This document shows, one piece after another, positions 44,660-53,455 of a stretch of 64,000 nt of DNA (positions are counted from its first letter, which is position 1; every line of letters starts with the position of its first letter). Location of the stretch: the NCBI GenBank assembly GCA_905236675.1, contig CAJOND010000009.1, positions 1-64,000 of the forward strand. The letters are read 5' to 3'. This stretch comes from Candidatus Rifleibacteriota bacterium (GTDB lineage: Bacteria > Muiribacteriota > Ozemobacteria > Ozemobacterales > Ozemobacteraceae). Both the position numbers and the translations under genes were made by a program. Below the pieces are notes generated by a model. That model saw nothing but the letters and a program-made list of their open reading frames with translations. It had not been told where the DNA came from and made no database searches.

Positions 44660-44688
44660 TTGACAAGGTATGATAGTATTTTTATGAA
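44660..44688 (+). promoter_or_regulatory. Sigma-70-type promoter of the zinc-ribbon gene
   Basis: Perfect TTGACA (44660-44665), 17-bp spacer and TATGAA (44683-44688), about 20 bp ahead of the gene's GAGGAG ribosome binding site. Confidence 0.75.
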
Positions 44689-44710
44689 TTAAAAACGAGG
44701 AGATAACATA

Positions 44711-45337
44711 ATGTTCTGTCCAGTATGCAAGGGTGAATTTAGAGAAGGTTTTACACATTGTGATAACTGTAATGTTGATTTAGTCGAAGATTTAGATCAT
44801 ATTCCCGACAATATTGAAGGGGAATTTATGCTTTGTCCAAATTGCCAGAAAGAATATCATAATGGCGAAAAAACTTGTTCAGAATGTGGTTTAAAATTAT
44901 TCCGAGCTGTTTTAAACAAAGATGATGAATATGTATTTTTAGAAGAACCCAGATTTGAACAAGGAAATACGGAAGTAAACTTCAATAATTTGTGGAGACA
45001 TTATTGCCAGATTGATCCTTCAAAAGCTGCCGTTGTACTTGAATCAATGGATGGTGAAATGCTTAAACAAGTTATGGATTTACTAGACAAAAATGAAATT
45101 GATTTCATGTTTGTTGAACCTAATGAAGCTGCTAGTACATTAGGAAGCATTTTTGGAATGAACAGCCCTCTTGAACGCCAATTTCCAAGAATTGTAGTAA
45201 ATAAAGAAGATGAAGAAAAAGCCCTTTCTCTTGTTGCCAATAGTTCAGAACTTGGTCTTTTTGAAGTTCCTGATGAACTTATTGGCGACGATGATGATGA
45301 AGATGATGATGAAGACGATGATGAAGACGAAGAATAA
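44711..45337 (+). CDS. Double zinc-ribbon protein with DUF2007-like domain and acidic tail
   Basis: 208 residues. Two zinc ribbons: CPVCKGEFREGFTHCDNC and CPNCQKEYHNGEKTCSEC. A central domain follows (AVVLESMDGEMLKQVMDLLDKNEIDFMFVE, here as landmarks; RIVVNKEDEEKALSLV) resembling DUF2007-type signal-transducing proteins. The C-terminus is a run of about 25 Asp/Glu residues. No export signal. It may bind a partner through the acidic tail; the function is unknown. A strong promoter and terminator make it monocistronic. Confidence 0.8.
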   Translation: MFCPVCKGEFREGFTHCDNCNVDLVEDLDHIPDNIEGEFMLCPNCQKEYHNGEKTCSECGLKLFRAVLNKDDEYVFLEEPRFEQGNTEVNFNNLWRHYCQIDPSKAAVVLESMDGEMLKQVMDLLDKNEIDFMFVEPNEAASTLGSIFGMNSPLERQFPRIVVNKEDEEKALSLVANSSELGLFEVPDELIGDDDDEDDDEDDDEDEE

Positions 45338-45356
45338 TCATCTTTAATTGATAAAC

Positions 45357-45386
45357 AAAAAAGCTTGGGATTCCCAAGCTTTTTTG
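45357..45386. terminator. Intrinsic terminator of the zinc-ribbon gene
   Basis: AAAAAGCTTGGG and CCCAAGCTTTTT separated by three bases, with A and T runs on both sides, so it can act in both directions. It serves the plus-strand zinc-ribbon gene and possibly the converging EF-hand gene. Confidence 0.88.
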
Positions 45387-45454
45387 TTTTAATTTTAGTA
45401 TTTGTTTTTGTTGAGAAAAGTTGCCCCTCAACAAAATGCTATTTTTATAGATTA

Positions 45455-46798
45455 TTATAGTTCAGAATATCCGAAAATGGCGTCAGCCATTTCACCCTTA
45501 GTCCCGTCTTCTCTTTCAAAACTACCTCTAAGAACGATTGAATTACCATTAACATCATCGTCTGCTTCATCACATTCTAGATTCAAAGCTTTGATTCCCA
45601 TTTCCTGTAGAGTATTAAACTCATTTGCGGACATTTTACCATCACCGTTTAAATCACGATAAAGTTTGAGGTTTTTATAAATAGAATCTTTGCTATCTAT
45701 TTTACCATCATTATTTGAATCGTATTTGGCTAATTCTTTAAAGCCATCTTTAGCACCATTCTGATCTCCGAAAAGTTCGGAACCATTGTCTATTTTGTTA
45801 TTACCATTTTTATCATAAACCAGCATTGCTGTATTCCCTTTAACCCAAGCAGTGCTGTCCATGATTCCATCGGCGTTAATATCAAAATTAGCTCCTTTTC
45901 CAGCTTCTGTAAGTTGAATACCATCGCCAGAGAGGTCAAGCAATATCGGGTCGCAACCTTGGAGTGCTAATTCCTGAAGTCTCATATAAGAAGAAGAATG
46001 TGTGTTTAAAGTGCTGACATTAGCATTAGAAGAAGTTCTAGACGCATTAGAAGCTGCAGAAGTTGAAGAGCTATAACTTAATGAAGCTGCTTCATAAGAG
46101 AAAGAAGCTGAAGAAGCTTTTAGAGAAGCGCTGTTATCTGAACGACTGTTAGAACTTGATTTTTCTGAACCATAACCAAAGAAATCTGCCAATGCATTAG
46201 TGAAGGCAGAAGCTATAGACTTGTTTTCTGAAGCTTCCTGAGCTTCAACATTAGTGAAGTTCATAGTAAGCTTGTAAGAGGAATATTTAACTGTCTGGAT
46301 TCTATCACCATCTTGAATAGTAATTTCGCCACTTGTTTCTTCTATTGAAATTGAAGCACTCTGGGCAATATCCATACCTGATAATTCTTCTTTAGAAGGA
46401 TTATCTTTGAAAGCACCGAGAACATCTTCAAACATTTTTTCGAAACTGCCTTTAAGCTGTTTGTATTCTTCATCATTTCTACTAATAAGACGAAGCATTT
46501 TATCTGCTTTCTCAGAAAGCTTTGATTTTGTGGAATCATCGCTGATAGGCTTGTCAGCTTTAACATTTATACTGATGCTTAATTTGGAAGCTGCACTCTG
46601 CTTGTATTCTGAAATAATACTTTTTAGCTTTGTCTGAGAAGAAAGCTGAAGCTGATCAAGCATAGAAGTCTTCGCTTTTTGTGTACTACCAGTATTTGAA
46701 GCTTTGTGGGATTTACTTACTTTCTTGTTGCCAAAAAATGCATCAAGAGCTTTAACTATGTTTTTGTTCCCATAGTTGTTAGAATGAAGAATAGACAT
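45455..46798 (-). CDS. Ser-rich protein with EF-hand/calcium repeats
   Basis: 447 residues. A Ser/Lys-rich N-terminal half without a signal peptide (from MSILHSNNYGNKN) is followed by a Ser/Ala-rich stretch and a C-terminal block of about 150 residues: LDLSGDGIQL, FDINADGIMDS, YDKNGNNKIDNGSELFG, YDSNNDGKIDSKD and RDLNGDGKMSANEF. Each is an EF-hand-type Asp-rich calcium loop. This block is common in type I-secreted and surface proteins, so it may leave the cell by a signal-peptide-independent route. A sigma-28-like promoter precedes it. Confidence 0.8.
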   Translation of the reverse strand: MSILHSNNYGNKNIVKALDAFFGNKKVSKSHKASNTGSTQKAKTSMLDQLQLSSQTKLKSIISEYKQSAASKLSISINVKADKPISDDSTKSKLSEKADKMLRLISRNDEEYKQLKGSFEKMFEDVLGAFKDNPSKEELSGMDIAQSASISIEETSGEITIQDGDRIQTVKYSSYKLTMNFTNVEAQEASENKSIASAFTNALADFFGYGSEKSSSNSRSDNSASLKASSASFSYEAASLSYSSSTSAASNASRTSSNANVSTLNTHSSSYMRLQELALQGCDPILLDLSGDGIQLTEAGKGANFDINADGIMDSTAWVKGNTAMLVYDKNGNNKIDNGSELFGDQNGAKDGFKELAKYDSNNDGKIDSKDSIYKNLKLYRDLNGDGKMSANEFNTLQEMGIKALNLECDEADDDVNGNSIVLRGSFEREDGTKGEMADAIFGYSEL

Positions 46799-46866
46799 TG
46801 TTTTAACTCCTCCTTGAGTTTTTTGCTACATCCTTATAGCAAAAGGAAAAATTTTCCCTAATATCT

Positions 46867-46894
46867 ATATCGGCTAAAGTGGCAAAAAAGTTTA
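46867..46894 (-). promoter_or_regulatory. Sigma-28-like promoter of the EF-hand protein gene
   Basis: On the minus strand TAAACTTT, 12 bases, then GCCGATAT. This fits the FliA/SigD consensus (TAAA with GCCGAT(A/T) about 15-16 bases later), with a start point about 60 bp before the gene. Confidence 0.55.
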
Positions 46895-47040
46895 GCTTTA
46901 TTTTAAAAAATTTTTAAATCGTCTGTTGGTCTAGGTTTACAAGAGTTATTGTTACTAGTATATGCTTTTTAAAACATACTTTTTTTATAAAACAATGCTA
47001 ATTTTGAATTATTCTTAAGTTTATTTAGATAATTCTAATA

Positions 47041-47083
47041 AAAAAAAGACAGTCAGGTGTAAAATGCTTAACTGTCTTTTTTT
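47041..47083. terminator. Intrinsic terminator of the secreted protein gene
   Basis: Arms AAAAAGACAGT and ACTGTCTTTTT around a 17-nt loop, flanked by long A and T runs. It lies just after the stop at 47097 on the minus strand. Confidence 0.85.
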
Positions 47084-47096
47084 TATTTTTAACTTA

Positions 47097-47708
47097 TTAT
47101 TCTTCTGAGTTCACTAATGAATTTAATTGTCCAAGAACAACATGACAAATTGGAGTGATTACAGTAACTTTTTTTGTTTCATCATCCATATCTTCTGTAG
47201 ACATTTTTTCACTTAGAATATGAGAAATTGTAAAATTACCTTTTTTCCAAATTGTTATAGCTACAACTTCTCCTTCTTTAATTGCTTGAGCTAATTTAAC
47301 AGGATCTTTAATTAATTCTTCATTATCTGTATCTATTATATCTTGGGTTGGTTCACCATAGATTTTTGTTAAAGCTTCATTGATTTTGTAAAAGTCTGCA
47401 ATATAATTTGCATAATTATAATGGTTATTAATTATATTAAAAGTAACTGCTTCCATTTTTCCGCTTTTATCAAAAGAATAGCAATTTTGACTTTTACCTA
47501 TTAATTTAGAAGTTTCATTGAACATTAGTTCTGTATTTTGTTCCAAAACTAAAGTGTTATTTTTTTCAGAAGCTTTAACTTGTTCTTTTGTAGAACCTAT
47601 TTTTATTTTGCTAAAAAAATTACTTCCTGTGGCAGTGTCTTGAGCTGCAACTACAGTTGATAGGGAAAGAGCAACCATTAAAGAAACAAATATTTTTTTA
47701 AAATTCAT
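47097..47708 (-). CDS. Exported hypothetical protein
   Basis: About 203 residues with a good Sec signal peptide (MNFKKIFVSLMVALSLSTVVAA, about 22 residues). After KIKIGSTKEQVKAS, a phrase like the start of SmpA/BamE-type modules, comes an alpha/beta body I do not recognise (VTFNIINNHYNYAN, VVAITIWKKGNFTI). No domain name is supported. The frame is open to 47792, but the ATG at 47708 has an AAGGA and the signal peptide, so it is the real start. It follows an orphan terminator-like leader and ends in its own terminator. Confidence 0.75.
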   Translation of the reverse strand: MNFKKIFVSLMVALSLSTVVAAQDTATGSNFFSKIKIGSTKEQVKASEKNNTLVLEQNTELMFNETSKLIGKSQNCYSFDKSGKMEAVTFNIINNHYNYANYIADFYKINEALTKIYGEPTQDIIDTDNEELIKDPVKLAQAIKEGEVVAITIWKKGNFTISHILSEKMSTEDMDDETKKVTVITPICHVVLGQLNSLVNSEE

Positions 47709-48065
47709 CTTATTCTTTTCCTTTTCAATATAGTATTTCTTATTAATGGTACACTCAATTCGACCTTTTTTCAACAAGTAATTATCTAACATATCTTTAG
47801 ACTTTAAATTTCTATGTAATCAAAATTTGATTAGAAACTTCCTAAAAAAAATATCCGAGGGCACAGAGGTCCTCGGACGAATAAATAAGGAGGCAAACAA
47901 ATCCTACAAACCATTCGACCAAGAATGTAAATTCTTTAACTATTTTTTATAAAATTTTGTAAAATTTTTTAAAGGAAAAGAGACTCTTTGGTTTACAAAA
48001 TTTTCTATTATCATTTCATAACTTATGGTATTATTTAATAGTCAAAAATATTATGAGTTTAAAAT
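47709..48065. other. Divergent intergenic region with orphan minus-strand hairpin
   Basis: AT-rich region between the exported protein (minus) and the ABC transporter (plus). It contains the GC-rich terminator-like hairpin at 47844-47877. No protein-coding gene or known riboswitch recognised. Confidence 0.55.
47844..47877 (-). terminator. Terminator-like hairpin in the leader of the exported protein gene
   Basis: On the minus strand TCCGAGG and CCTCGGA enclose a 10-nt loop, followed by AT and then eight T. It lies about 140 bp before the gene at 47708 with no gene upstream of it, so it could be an attenuator or the end of a small RNA. Confidence 0.5.
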
Positions 48066-49187
48066 ATGAATAAAGTTTCAATAATTCTTAAAAATTTTAT
48101 TGCTTATATTGTAATGATTATTGCAGTCATTCTATTAGCTTATATTTCAATTAATATGGGTAATTATAAAGTCCCACCTAATAAAATAATAAAAATTATA
48201 AGTTATCACACCAATAAAATTTATGAAAAAATACTAGTTAAAAATAAAACACTAAAAAATGCAACTACAAATAACGGAAAAGAAGTCGAAGAAAAAATAG
48301 ATGAAAAAACTCATGGTTTTTCATCATATGAGAATGTTATTGTTTGGAATTTGCGTTTGCCAAGAATCATTATGGTTCTGTTGGTTGGAGCAGGTTTGGC
48401 GATTTGTGGTGCTGCTTCACAAGGAATTTTCAGAAATCCTTTGGTAAGTCCGTTTATATTGGGTGTATCTTCAGGAGCTTCATTAGGTGCAGCTTTAGCA
48501 ATTGTTTTCTTAGGTCATTTAACTTATTCTATAGACTTGTGTGCTGGCATAGGAGGAGCAATTGCCGTTACAGCAGCCTTTCTCACGGCAAGGAGAGCAG
48601 ATGGCTCTGTGCCAAGATTATCATTAGTATTATCTGGCACTATAATCTCGTCTTTATTTACTTCTCTTACAGGGATAGTTAAGTATATGGCCGATGCAGA
48701 AACTCAGCTCCCTGCAATAACTTTCTGGATGATGGGAAGTTTTGGTAATGTTACCTGGAAAACGCTAGACTTTTTCACATGGCTGATTCCAATAAATGTA
48801 ATACTTATGATTCTTTTTGCCTGGCAGCTTAATGTTTTGTCTTTGGGCGATAATGAAGCTTCTCTATTAGGTATGAATACTAAGAAATGGAAAATAATTT
48901 ATATTTACTTTATTGTTTCTACAACAGGTATCTGTGTTGCAAGAACAGGAACTATCGGTTGGGTAGGTCTTGTTATTCCACATATTGGTAGAGCTATTGT
49001 TGGTCCCAACCATAGAGCTTTATTACCTATGGCAGCTTTAATCGGAGCTGCTTTTATGCTTATTTCTGACAATATAGCAAGAGTAGCCACATCAGGAGAG
49101 ATTCCTGTTGGTATTATTACCGCACTTATTGGAACCCCGTTCTTTATTTACTACTTACGTAAAAAGGAAGCCTCTGTATGGAATTAA
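48066..49187 (+). CDS. FecCD-family ABC transporter permease
   Basis: 373 residues with ten expected helices. Family motifs are WNLRLPRIIMVLLVGAGLAICGAASQ (landmarks LRLPRI and GAASQGIFRNPL), FILGVSSGASLGA, and the ATPase-contact region GTIGWVGLVIPHIGR. Family members import iron chelates, haem or cobalamin. A ~50-residue Lys-rich loop after the first helix is longer than usual. It overlaps the ATPase gene by 10 bases. No substrate-binding protein gene is adjacent. Confidence 0.9.
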   Translation: MNKVSIILKNFIAYIVMIIAVILLAYISINMGNYKVPPNKIIKIISYHTNKIYEKILVKNKTLKNATTNNGKEVEEKIDEKTHGFSSYENVIVWNLRLPRIIMVLLVGAGLAICGAASQGIFRNPLVSPFILGVSSGASLGAALAIVFLGHLTYSIDLCAGIGGAIAVTAAFLTARRADGSVPRLSLVLSGTIISSLFTSLTGIVKYMADAETQLPAITFWMMGSFGNVTWKTLDFFTWLIPINVILMILFAWQLNVLSLGDNEASLLGMNTKKWKIIYIYFIVSTTGICVARTGTIGWVGLVIPHIGRAIVGPNHRALLPMAALIGAAFMLISDNIARVATSGEIPVGIITALIGTPFFIYYLRKKEASVWN

Positions 49188-50146
49188 TTAAAATTGATGA
49201 ATCAGAAAATGCTATAAAAGAAGAAAAAAAAATAGAAGATAAATTAGGGATTCATTTAAAAAAAGACAATGAAATTTCAACTCATTTAGCAAATCCAACA
49301 AGACAAGCAGACAGAATATACGAAGAATTTCGAAAGCCGATTGAAAATGATACAGAAAGAGAAACTATTCTTTCGGTAGGTAGTTTATTTTTTACATATC
49401 CTAGAGGCAAAGAACCAGTTCTTAAAGGTGTAAACTGCGATATAAAAAAAGGGGAACGAGTAGCCATACTTGGTTCTAACGGTGCTGGTAAATCAACTTT
49501 TTTCAGTCTGATAACTGGTCTAATTTCTGGTTATAGTGGTTCTATATACTTAAAAGATAAAGAAATAAGGGATATGAGCAGGAATGAAATTGCTCAATAT
49601 ATATCATTTGTGCCACAGAAACATGAGCCAATGTTTCCTTTCACTGTAAAAGATTTTATTATGATGGGAAGATATTCAAAAATTGATGCTTTCGGAAATC
49701 CCACCAAAAAAGATATTGATGCTGTTATGAGAGCAGCAGAAGAAACTGGTGCTATAAAATATATAGACAGACCTTATAATGAACTTTCAGGCGGAGAAAT
49801 ACAGTTAGCTATTATTTCTAGAGCTTTAGCCCAGGAAACAGAAATATTGATATTGGATGAACCGAATAACCATCTGGATTTCAAAAATCAGTTCACTGTT
49901 TTTAACCTAATTTGTGATATTTCCAAAAAGCGAAATGTAACTCTGATTATGTCGTTACATAATCCTAACGATGTTTTGCTATTTTCTGAAAGAGCTATTG
50001 TTTTTTATGATGGGATTGTTGCTGCAGATGGCTTAGTATCTGAAATTTTGAATACAGATCTTTTATCAGAAGTTTTTGGGGTAAATGCAGTCTGCATTAA
50101 ACAAAATGGCTACAAAGCTTTTTTGCCTCACAGCCTTTCAAGATAA
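49178..50146 (+). CDS. ABC transporter ATP-binding protein (FecE/BtuD type)
   Basis: 322 residues. The ABC domain starts only at about residue 65, after a charged N-terminal extension. It has Walker A GSNGAGKST, Q-loop FVPQKHEPM, signature LSGGEIQLAIISRAL, Walker B ILILDEPNNHLD and switch His (MSLHNPND). It energises the FecCD-type permease encoded just upstream, so the pair probably imports a metal chelate or corrinoid. Cobalamin would suit the nearby B12-dependent MetH, but this is only a suggestion. Confidence 0.9.
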   Translation: MELIKIDESENAIKEEKKIEDKLGIHLKKDNEISTHLANPTRQADRIYEEFRKPIENDTERETILSVGSLFFTYPRGKEPVLKGVNCDIKKGERVAILGSNGAGKSTFFSLITGLISGYSGSIYLKDKEIRDMSRNEIAQYISFVPQKHEPMFPFTVKDFIMMGRYSKIDAFGNPTKKDIDAVMRAAEETGAIKYIDRPYNELSGGEIQLAIISRALAQETEILILDEPNNHLDFKNQFTVFNLICDISKKRNVTLIMSLHNPNDVLLFSERAIVFYDGIVAADGLVSEILNTDLLSEVFGVNAVCIKQNGYKAFLPHSLSR

Positions 50147-50150
50147 CGTT

Positions 50151-50684
50151 TTATAATTTATTAATGTTATATAACGCTTTATTTAGTAATTTTTCTACAG
50201 AATTTGAACTTGTAGTTGCTCCAGTTATGGCGTCAACTTTGACTTCATTTTTGAATCTTTTATCAGTAAATTGGGCTGTAAATTCTTCTTCTCTTATCTT
50301 ACTTCCCAGACCAGCTGTTTCTTTTTCTTCTGTTACTTGTAATCCTATAATTTGCTGATCAAGTAAATTAATCACAAAGACTATTGTTATTTCATTCCAC
50401 ATTCCGCTTCCTGTAGCTTCACAAGCAATAATTGAGCCATTTTTATTGTTTTTCCAAAGCTTTATTCGGCCTTTTGTTAATTGTTTATATTCTGACTCAA
50501 ATTCTTCATATATGGAGTTTTGATTAAAATTAGTATTAGTAATAGAAAAAATAGTAGAAATAGTATTGGGTGATATTTCACCTTTTTTCCCTATAGCTAA
50601 GTTTGTGCCTCCTAGAAGGAGACCACAGATAAAACTCAATATCAGCATGAATTTAATATCTGTCCATAAGCTTCTCTTATTCAT
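50151..50684 (-). CDS. RnfG/NqrC-like FMN-binding protein
   Basis: 177 residues: one N-terminal membrane anchor (FMLILSFICGLLLGG) and an extracytoplasmic FMN-binding domain. The covalent flavin motif is intact: VDAITGATTSS with the acceptor Thr at about residue 157. GLGSKIREEEF is the other typical block. RnfG/NqrC carry covalently bound FMN and pass electrons in membrane redox complexes. The gene overlaps the RnfD-like gene by eight bases. No RnfABCE or ApbE gene is nearby, which is unusual. Confidence 0.85.
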   Translation of the reverse strand: MNKRSLWTDIKFMLILSFICGLLLGGTNLAIGKKGEISPNTISTIFSITNTNFNQNSIYEEFESEYKQLTKGRIKLWKNNKNGSIIACEATGSGMWNEITIVFVINLLDQQIIGLQVTEEKETAGLGSKIREEEFTAQFTDKRFKNEVKVDAITGATTSSNSVEKLLNKALYNINKL

Positions 50685-51627
50685 TTTCTCCCCCTACTAT
50701 GTCTATTACCAATGGAGAAAAAACCTGAGAGAGCAATAAAGCATAGGCAGGTGCTAAGATTTCCGATGAGTTAAATACAATTAATACTGCAAAAAAAGCA
50801 AATATGATTGCAGAGATGATTTGCCCTCTTATAGATTCAGGAATTGTCTTGTGATCAACAATTCCACATAAAAGCAATGAAGGAATAATACCTAAAAATA
50901 AAAGATTGGTTATAGGAATGTTAAAACCTTTTGTTTGAGGTAAAAAATAAGCAAAAACAATAATAGACAATAACGTAACACACAACCAGACTATTCTTCG
51001 ATTAAAAATTAAAGAAAAAAGAATTGAAGCAATTAGTATAATTGCAGAATAACAACTTCCAGGGATAGATGGAATAGATCCGTGAGCAGAGGCCGAAAAT
51101 GCTAAATTGGCTGGAATTGCTGAATAAATATCTCTTATATCGTTTCTGGGAGGAATTCCGGAAGTCCAGATAATATAACCATTTTTATTAGCAGGAAAAG
51201 GTCTTGATGGTTCTGTCAATCCTTGGTTGCTATAGCCGTAAAGCATAAATACAACTGCTACGATTACAGGATTGAAAATGTGTTTACCATGCCCACCAAA
51301 GGCTACAACAGTAATTAAATAAATTATTGTTAGAATTACTGGAATTAACCAGAGAGGTAAAGCTAAAGGAATAAATAATGGAAATAATAGAAATAAAAAC
51401 CAGCTAAAAGGTTTATCTACTCCATCAGGATCATCACCACTTTGAAAAAGTATTTTTAAGAACCAGATTATTCCACCAGTGAACCAGGATATTGCAGCAC
51501 CAGAAACAAATTTTAAACCATATAAGCTAACAGAATATGTGTAAAGAAGAAACAAAAATATGGTAAAACAATGACCTTCTACGCCGAAGTAGCTCTTGTT
51601 TTTATTTGTTTCCTGGCTTTTAATCAT
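50677..51627 (-). CDS. RnfD/NqrB-like membrane subunit
   Basis: 316 residues with about eight to ten membrane helices. The family block GGHGKHIFNPVIVAVVF is clear. The covalent-FMN motif expected further on (D-x-x-[ST]-G-A-T) reads DIYSAIPANLA, so the flavin-accepting Thr seems to be missing. It forms a two-gene unit with the RnfG-like protein, and may be a stripped-down electron-transfer module rather than a full Rnf or Nqr pump. Confidence 0.82.
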   Translation of the reverse strand: MIKSQETNKNKSYFGVEGHCFTIFLFLLYTYSVSLYGLKFVSGAAISWFTGGIIWFLKILFQSGDDPDGVDKPFSWFLFLLFPLFIPLALPLWLIPVILTIIYLITVVAFGGHGKHIFNPVIVAVVFMLYGYSNQGLTEPSRPFPANKNGYIIWTSGIPPRNDIRDIYSAIPANLAFSASAHGSIPSIPGSCYSAIILIASILFSLIFNRRIVWLCVTLLSIIVFAYFLPQTKGFNIPITNLLFLGIIPSLLLCGIVDHKTIPESIRGQIISAIIFAFFAVLIVFNSSEILAPAYALLLSQVFSPLVIDIVGGENE

Positions 51628-51671
51628 TTTTTTATGGCAATAATCTTATCTTGATTTTAACAGACAGAGAG

Positions 51672-53195
51672 TTATTTGCCATCAGAGATAGAAGCTGATA
51701 CAGCTCTTTCGCTTGCCCAATTCTTTATGAATTTGATTTGTTCCGCCATAGTTCTTGATAATGGAACAGTGTTACGAATTATGGTATATAAATCGTCCTG
51801 GGTCATTGTTTCGTTTCTACTGAAAGATTCAATCATCGCAGCTTCTACTGCTGACTCTATTTCTGCACCATTCCAAAATTCAGTGGCAACACTCAAAAGT
51901 GGCAAATCGAATTTTGATAAATCGTTTTTACGTTTTTGTAAATGAACTTTAAATATATGTTCTCTTTCAGAATCATTTGGTAAATCAATAAAGAATACCT
52001 GGTCAAATCTACCTTTTCTGATAATTTCTGCAGGCAATAAATCAATTCTGTTTGCAGTTGCCGCTACAAAAACATCTGAAGATTTTTCCTGCATCCATGT
52101 CAAAAACGCAGAGAAAATATGAGAGCCTGTACTCCCATCTTTTGCTGTGCTGCTACTAATTCCGCCTTCAATTTCATCTATCCAAAGAATAGCTGGTGCT
52201 ACAGCTTCGATATTTTTAATTGCTCTAAAGAAAGTTCCTTCAGGAGTGCCATAGGACCCAGAATAAACTTTGTTCATATCCAATCTAAATAATGGAAGAT
52301 TCCATAAAGCACTGATTGCTTTTACTGATAATGATTTCCCACAACCGGAAATTCCCATCATAAGAAGACCTCTAGGAGGTCTTAAACCTGCGGCAGCAGC
52401 CTCAGGAGTAAATAATTTTCTTCTTTTTACCAACCACTCCTTGAGGTTTTCCAAACCACCAACATCATCTATGGTTTCCGTCCCTCTTACATATTCTAAA
52501 ACTCCGTCTTTTTTGGCTAACTGTTCCTTCTCATCGTGCAAAATTGGAAGTATGCTGTTAGTAATAGTCTTTTTAGCTATACAAGCTTTATTTAAAGCAA
52601 ATCTTATTTCAGCTGAGGTAAAACCTTTAAGTGAAGTATATATTTGATCTTTTTCGTCAACTGTAAGACTTATTTCGATTCCTCTTTTGGATAAGGCTGA
52701 AAGATAGTCGTCTACAATAAATCTGATTTCGTTGATTTCAGGAAGTTTGTAATCAATTAATGCTACGTCTTTGTTTAATTCTAAAGGTAAAGAGAATTTT
52801 GCTCCAATAAGTATTAAAAATTTATTCTGACCACGAAAGCTGCTGTAAACATTTTTAATTCTTCTTTGAATATCAGATTCTGAAAGCTTATCTGATAAAT
52901 CCTTAAAAATGTAGAAACCTGGTTTTTCAGAGTTTTGAACCTTTTCTAATGCTTCAACAGCACTCATTTTTTCTGCATTGCCTATTAACGGTTCACAAAG
53001 ACCCTTTTGTAAATCCCAGACAACAAATGAACCCATTCCTTTAAAAGCAGAATTGAAAAAGCCTGTTAAAGTAGAAATAGTTGATTCTTCTTCCCAGGTT
53101 TCAATTGCCAGAACTGGATAACCACCAGATAAAACATCCTTAATTGCTTTTATTGAAGCTTGTCTAATGTTAGAACTTTGATTCGCAGCAGTCAT
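51672..53195 (-). CDS. Ycf46-like AAA+ ATPase
   Basis: 507 residues. A non-catalytic N-terminal domain (about 1-230) begins with a degenerate P-loop-like fold, as in Ycf46 proteins. The AAA+ domain follows: Walker A GISGCGKS (281-288), Walker B ILWIDEIEGG (about 337-345), sensor 1 VAATANRIDLLP and Arg-finger region IRKGRFDQVFFIDLP. Ycf46 proteins are known mostly from cyanobacteria and plastids; the cellular role is not settled. It overlaps a small upstream gene by four bases. Confidence 0.85.
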   Translation of the reverse strand: MTAANQSSNIRQASIKAIKDVLSGGYPVLAIETWEEESTISTLTGFFNSAFKGMGSFVVWDLQKGLCEPLIGNAEKMSAVEALEKVQNSEKPGFYIFKDLSDKLSESDIQRRIKNVYSSFRGQNKFLILIGAKFSLPLELNKDVALIDYKLPEINEIRFIVDDYLSALSKRGIEISLTVDEKDQIYTSLKGFTSAEIRFALNKACIAKKTITNSILPILHDEKEQLAKKDGVLEYVRGTETIDDVGGLENLKEWLVKRRKLFTPEAAAAGLRPPRGLLMMGISGCGKSLSVKAISALWNLPLFRLDMNKVYSGSYGTPEGTFFRAIKNIEAVAPAILWIDEIEGGISSSTAKDGSTGSHIFSAFLTWMQEKSSDVFVAATANRIDLLPAEIIRKGRFDQVFFIDLPNDSEREHIFKVHLQKRKNDLSKFDLPLLSVATEFWNGAEIESAVEAAMIESFSRNETMTQDDLYTIIRNTVPLSRTMAEQIKFIKNWASERAVSASISDGK

Positions 53196-53410
53196 TTTAA
53201 AGGTGCCATCGCTTTTATTAATGTATCTAAAGTGACATTAAGCAGATTGCTGTTATGTTTTTCCTCTGCTAGGCGAGTTTCCCTATAGAACTGTGCTTCA
53301 AATAAATCTCTGAAACCTCCGTCTGAGATGGAGGTGAATTTAGATAAAAATATATTTTGTTCTTCTTTTTTTATAGCAGAATCAGGTAAATTCATCAATT
53401 CTTTTAACAT
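53192..53410 (-). CDS. Small hypothetical protein coupled to the Ycf46-like ATPase
   Basis: About 72 residues, mostly helical and charged (LPDSAIKKEEQNIFLSKF, FRDLFEAQFYRETRLAEEKH). No known domain recognised. The stop overlaps the ATPase start by four bases, so the two are translationally coupled and it may be a partner or regulator of the ATPase. The frame is open to a TTG at 53455, but the ATG at 53410 has an AAGG at a good distance and is preferred. Confidence 0.65.
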   Translation of the reverse strand: MLKELMNLPDSAIKKEEQNIFLSKFTSISDGGFRDLFEAQFYRETRLAEEKHNSNLLNVTLDTLIKAMAPLK

Positions 53411-53455
53411 AGCCTTAACCTTTTCGAATAAAAACTGTAAATAATTATAACTCAA

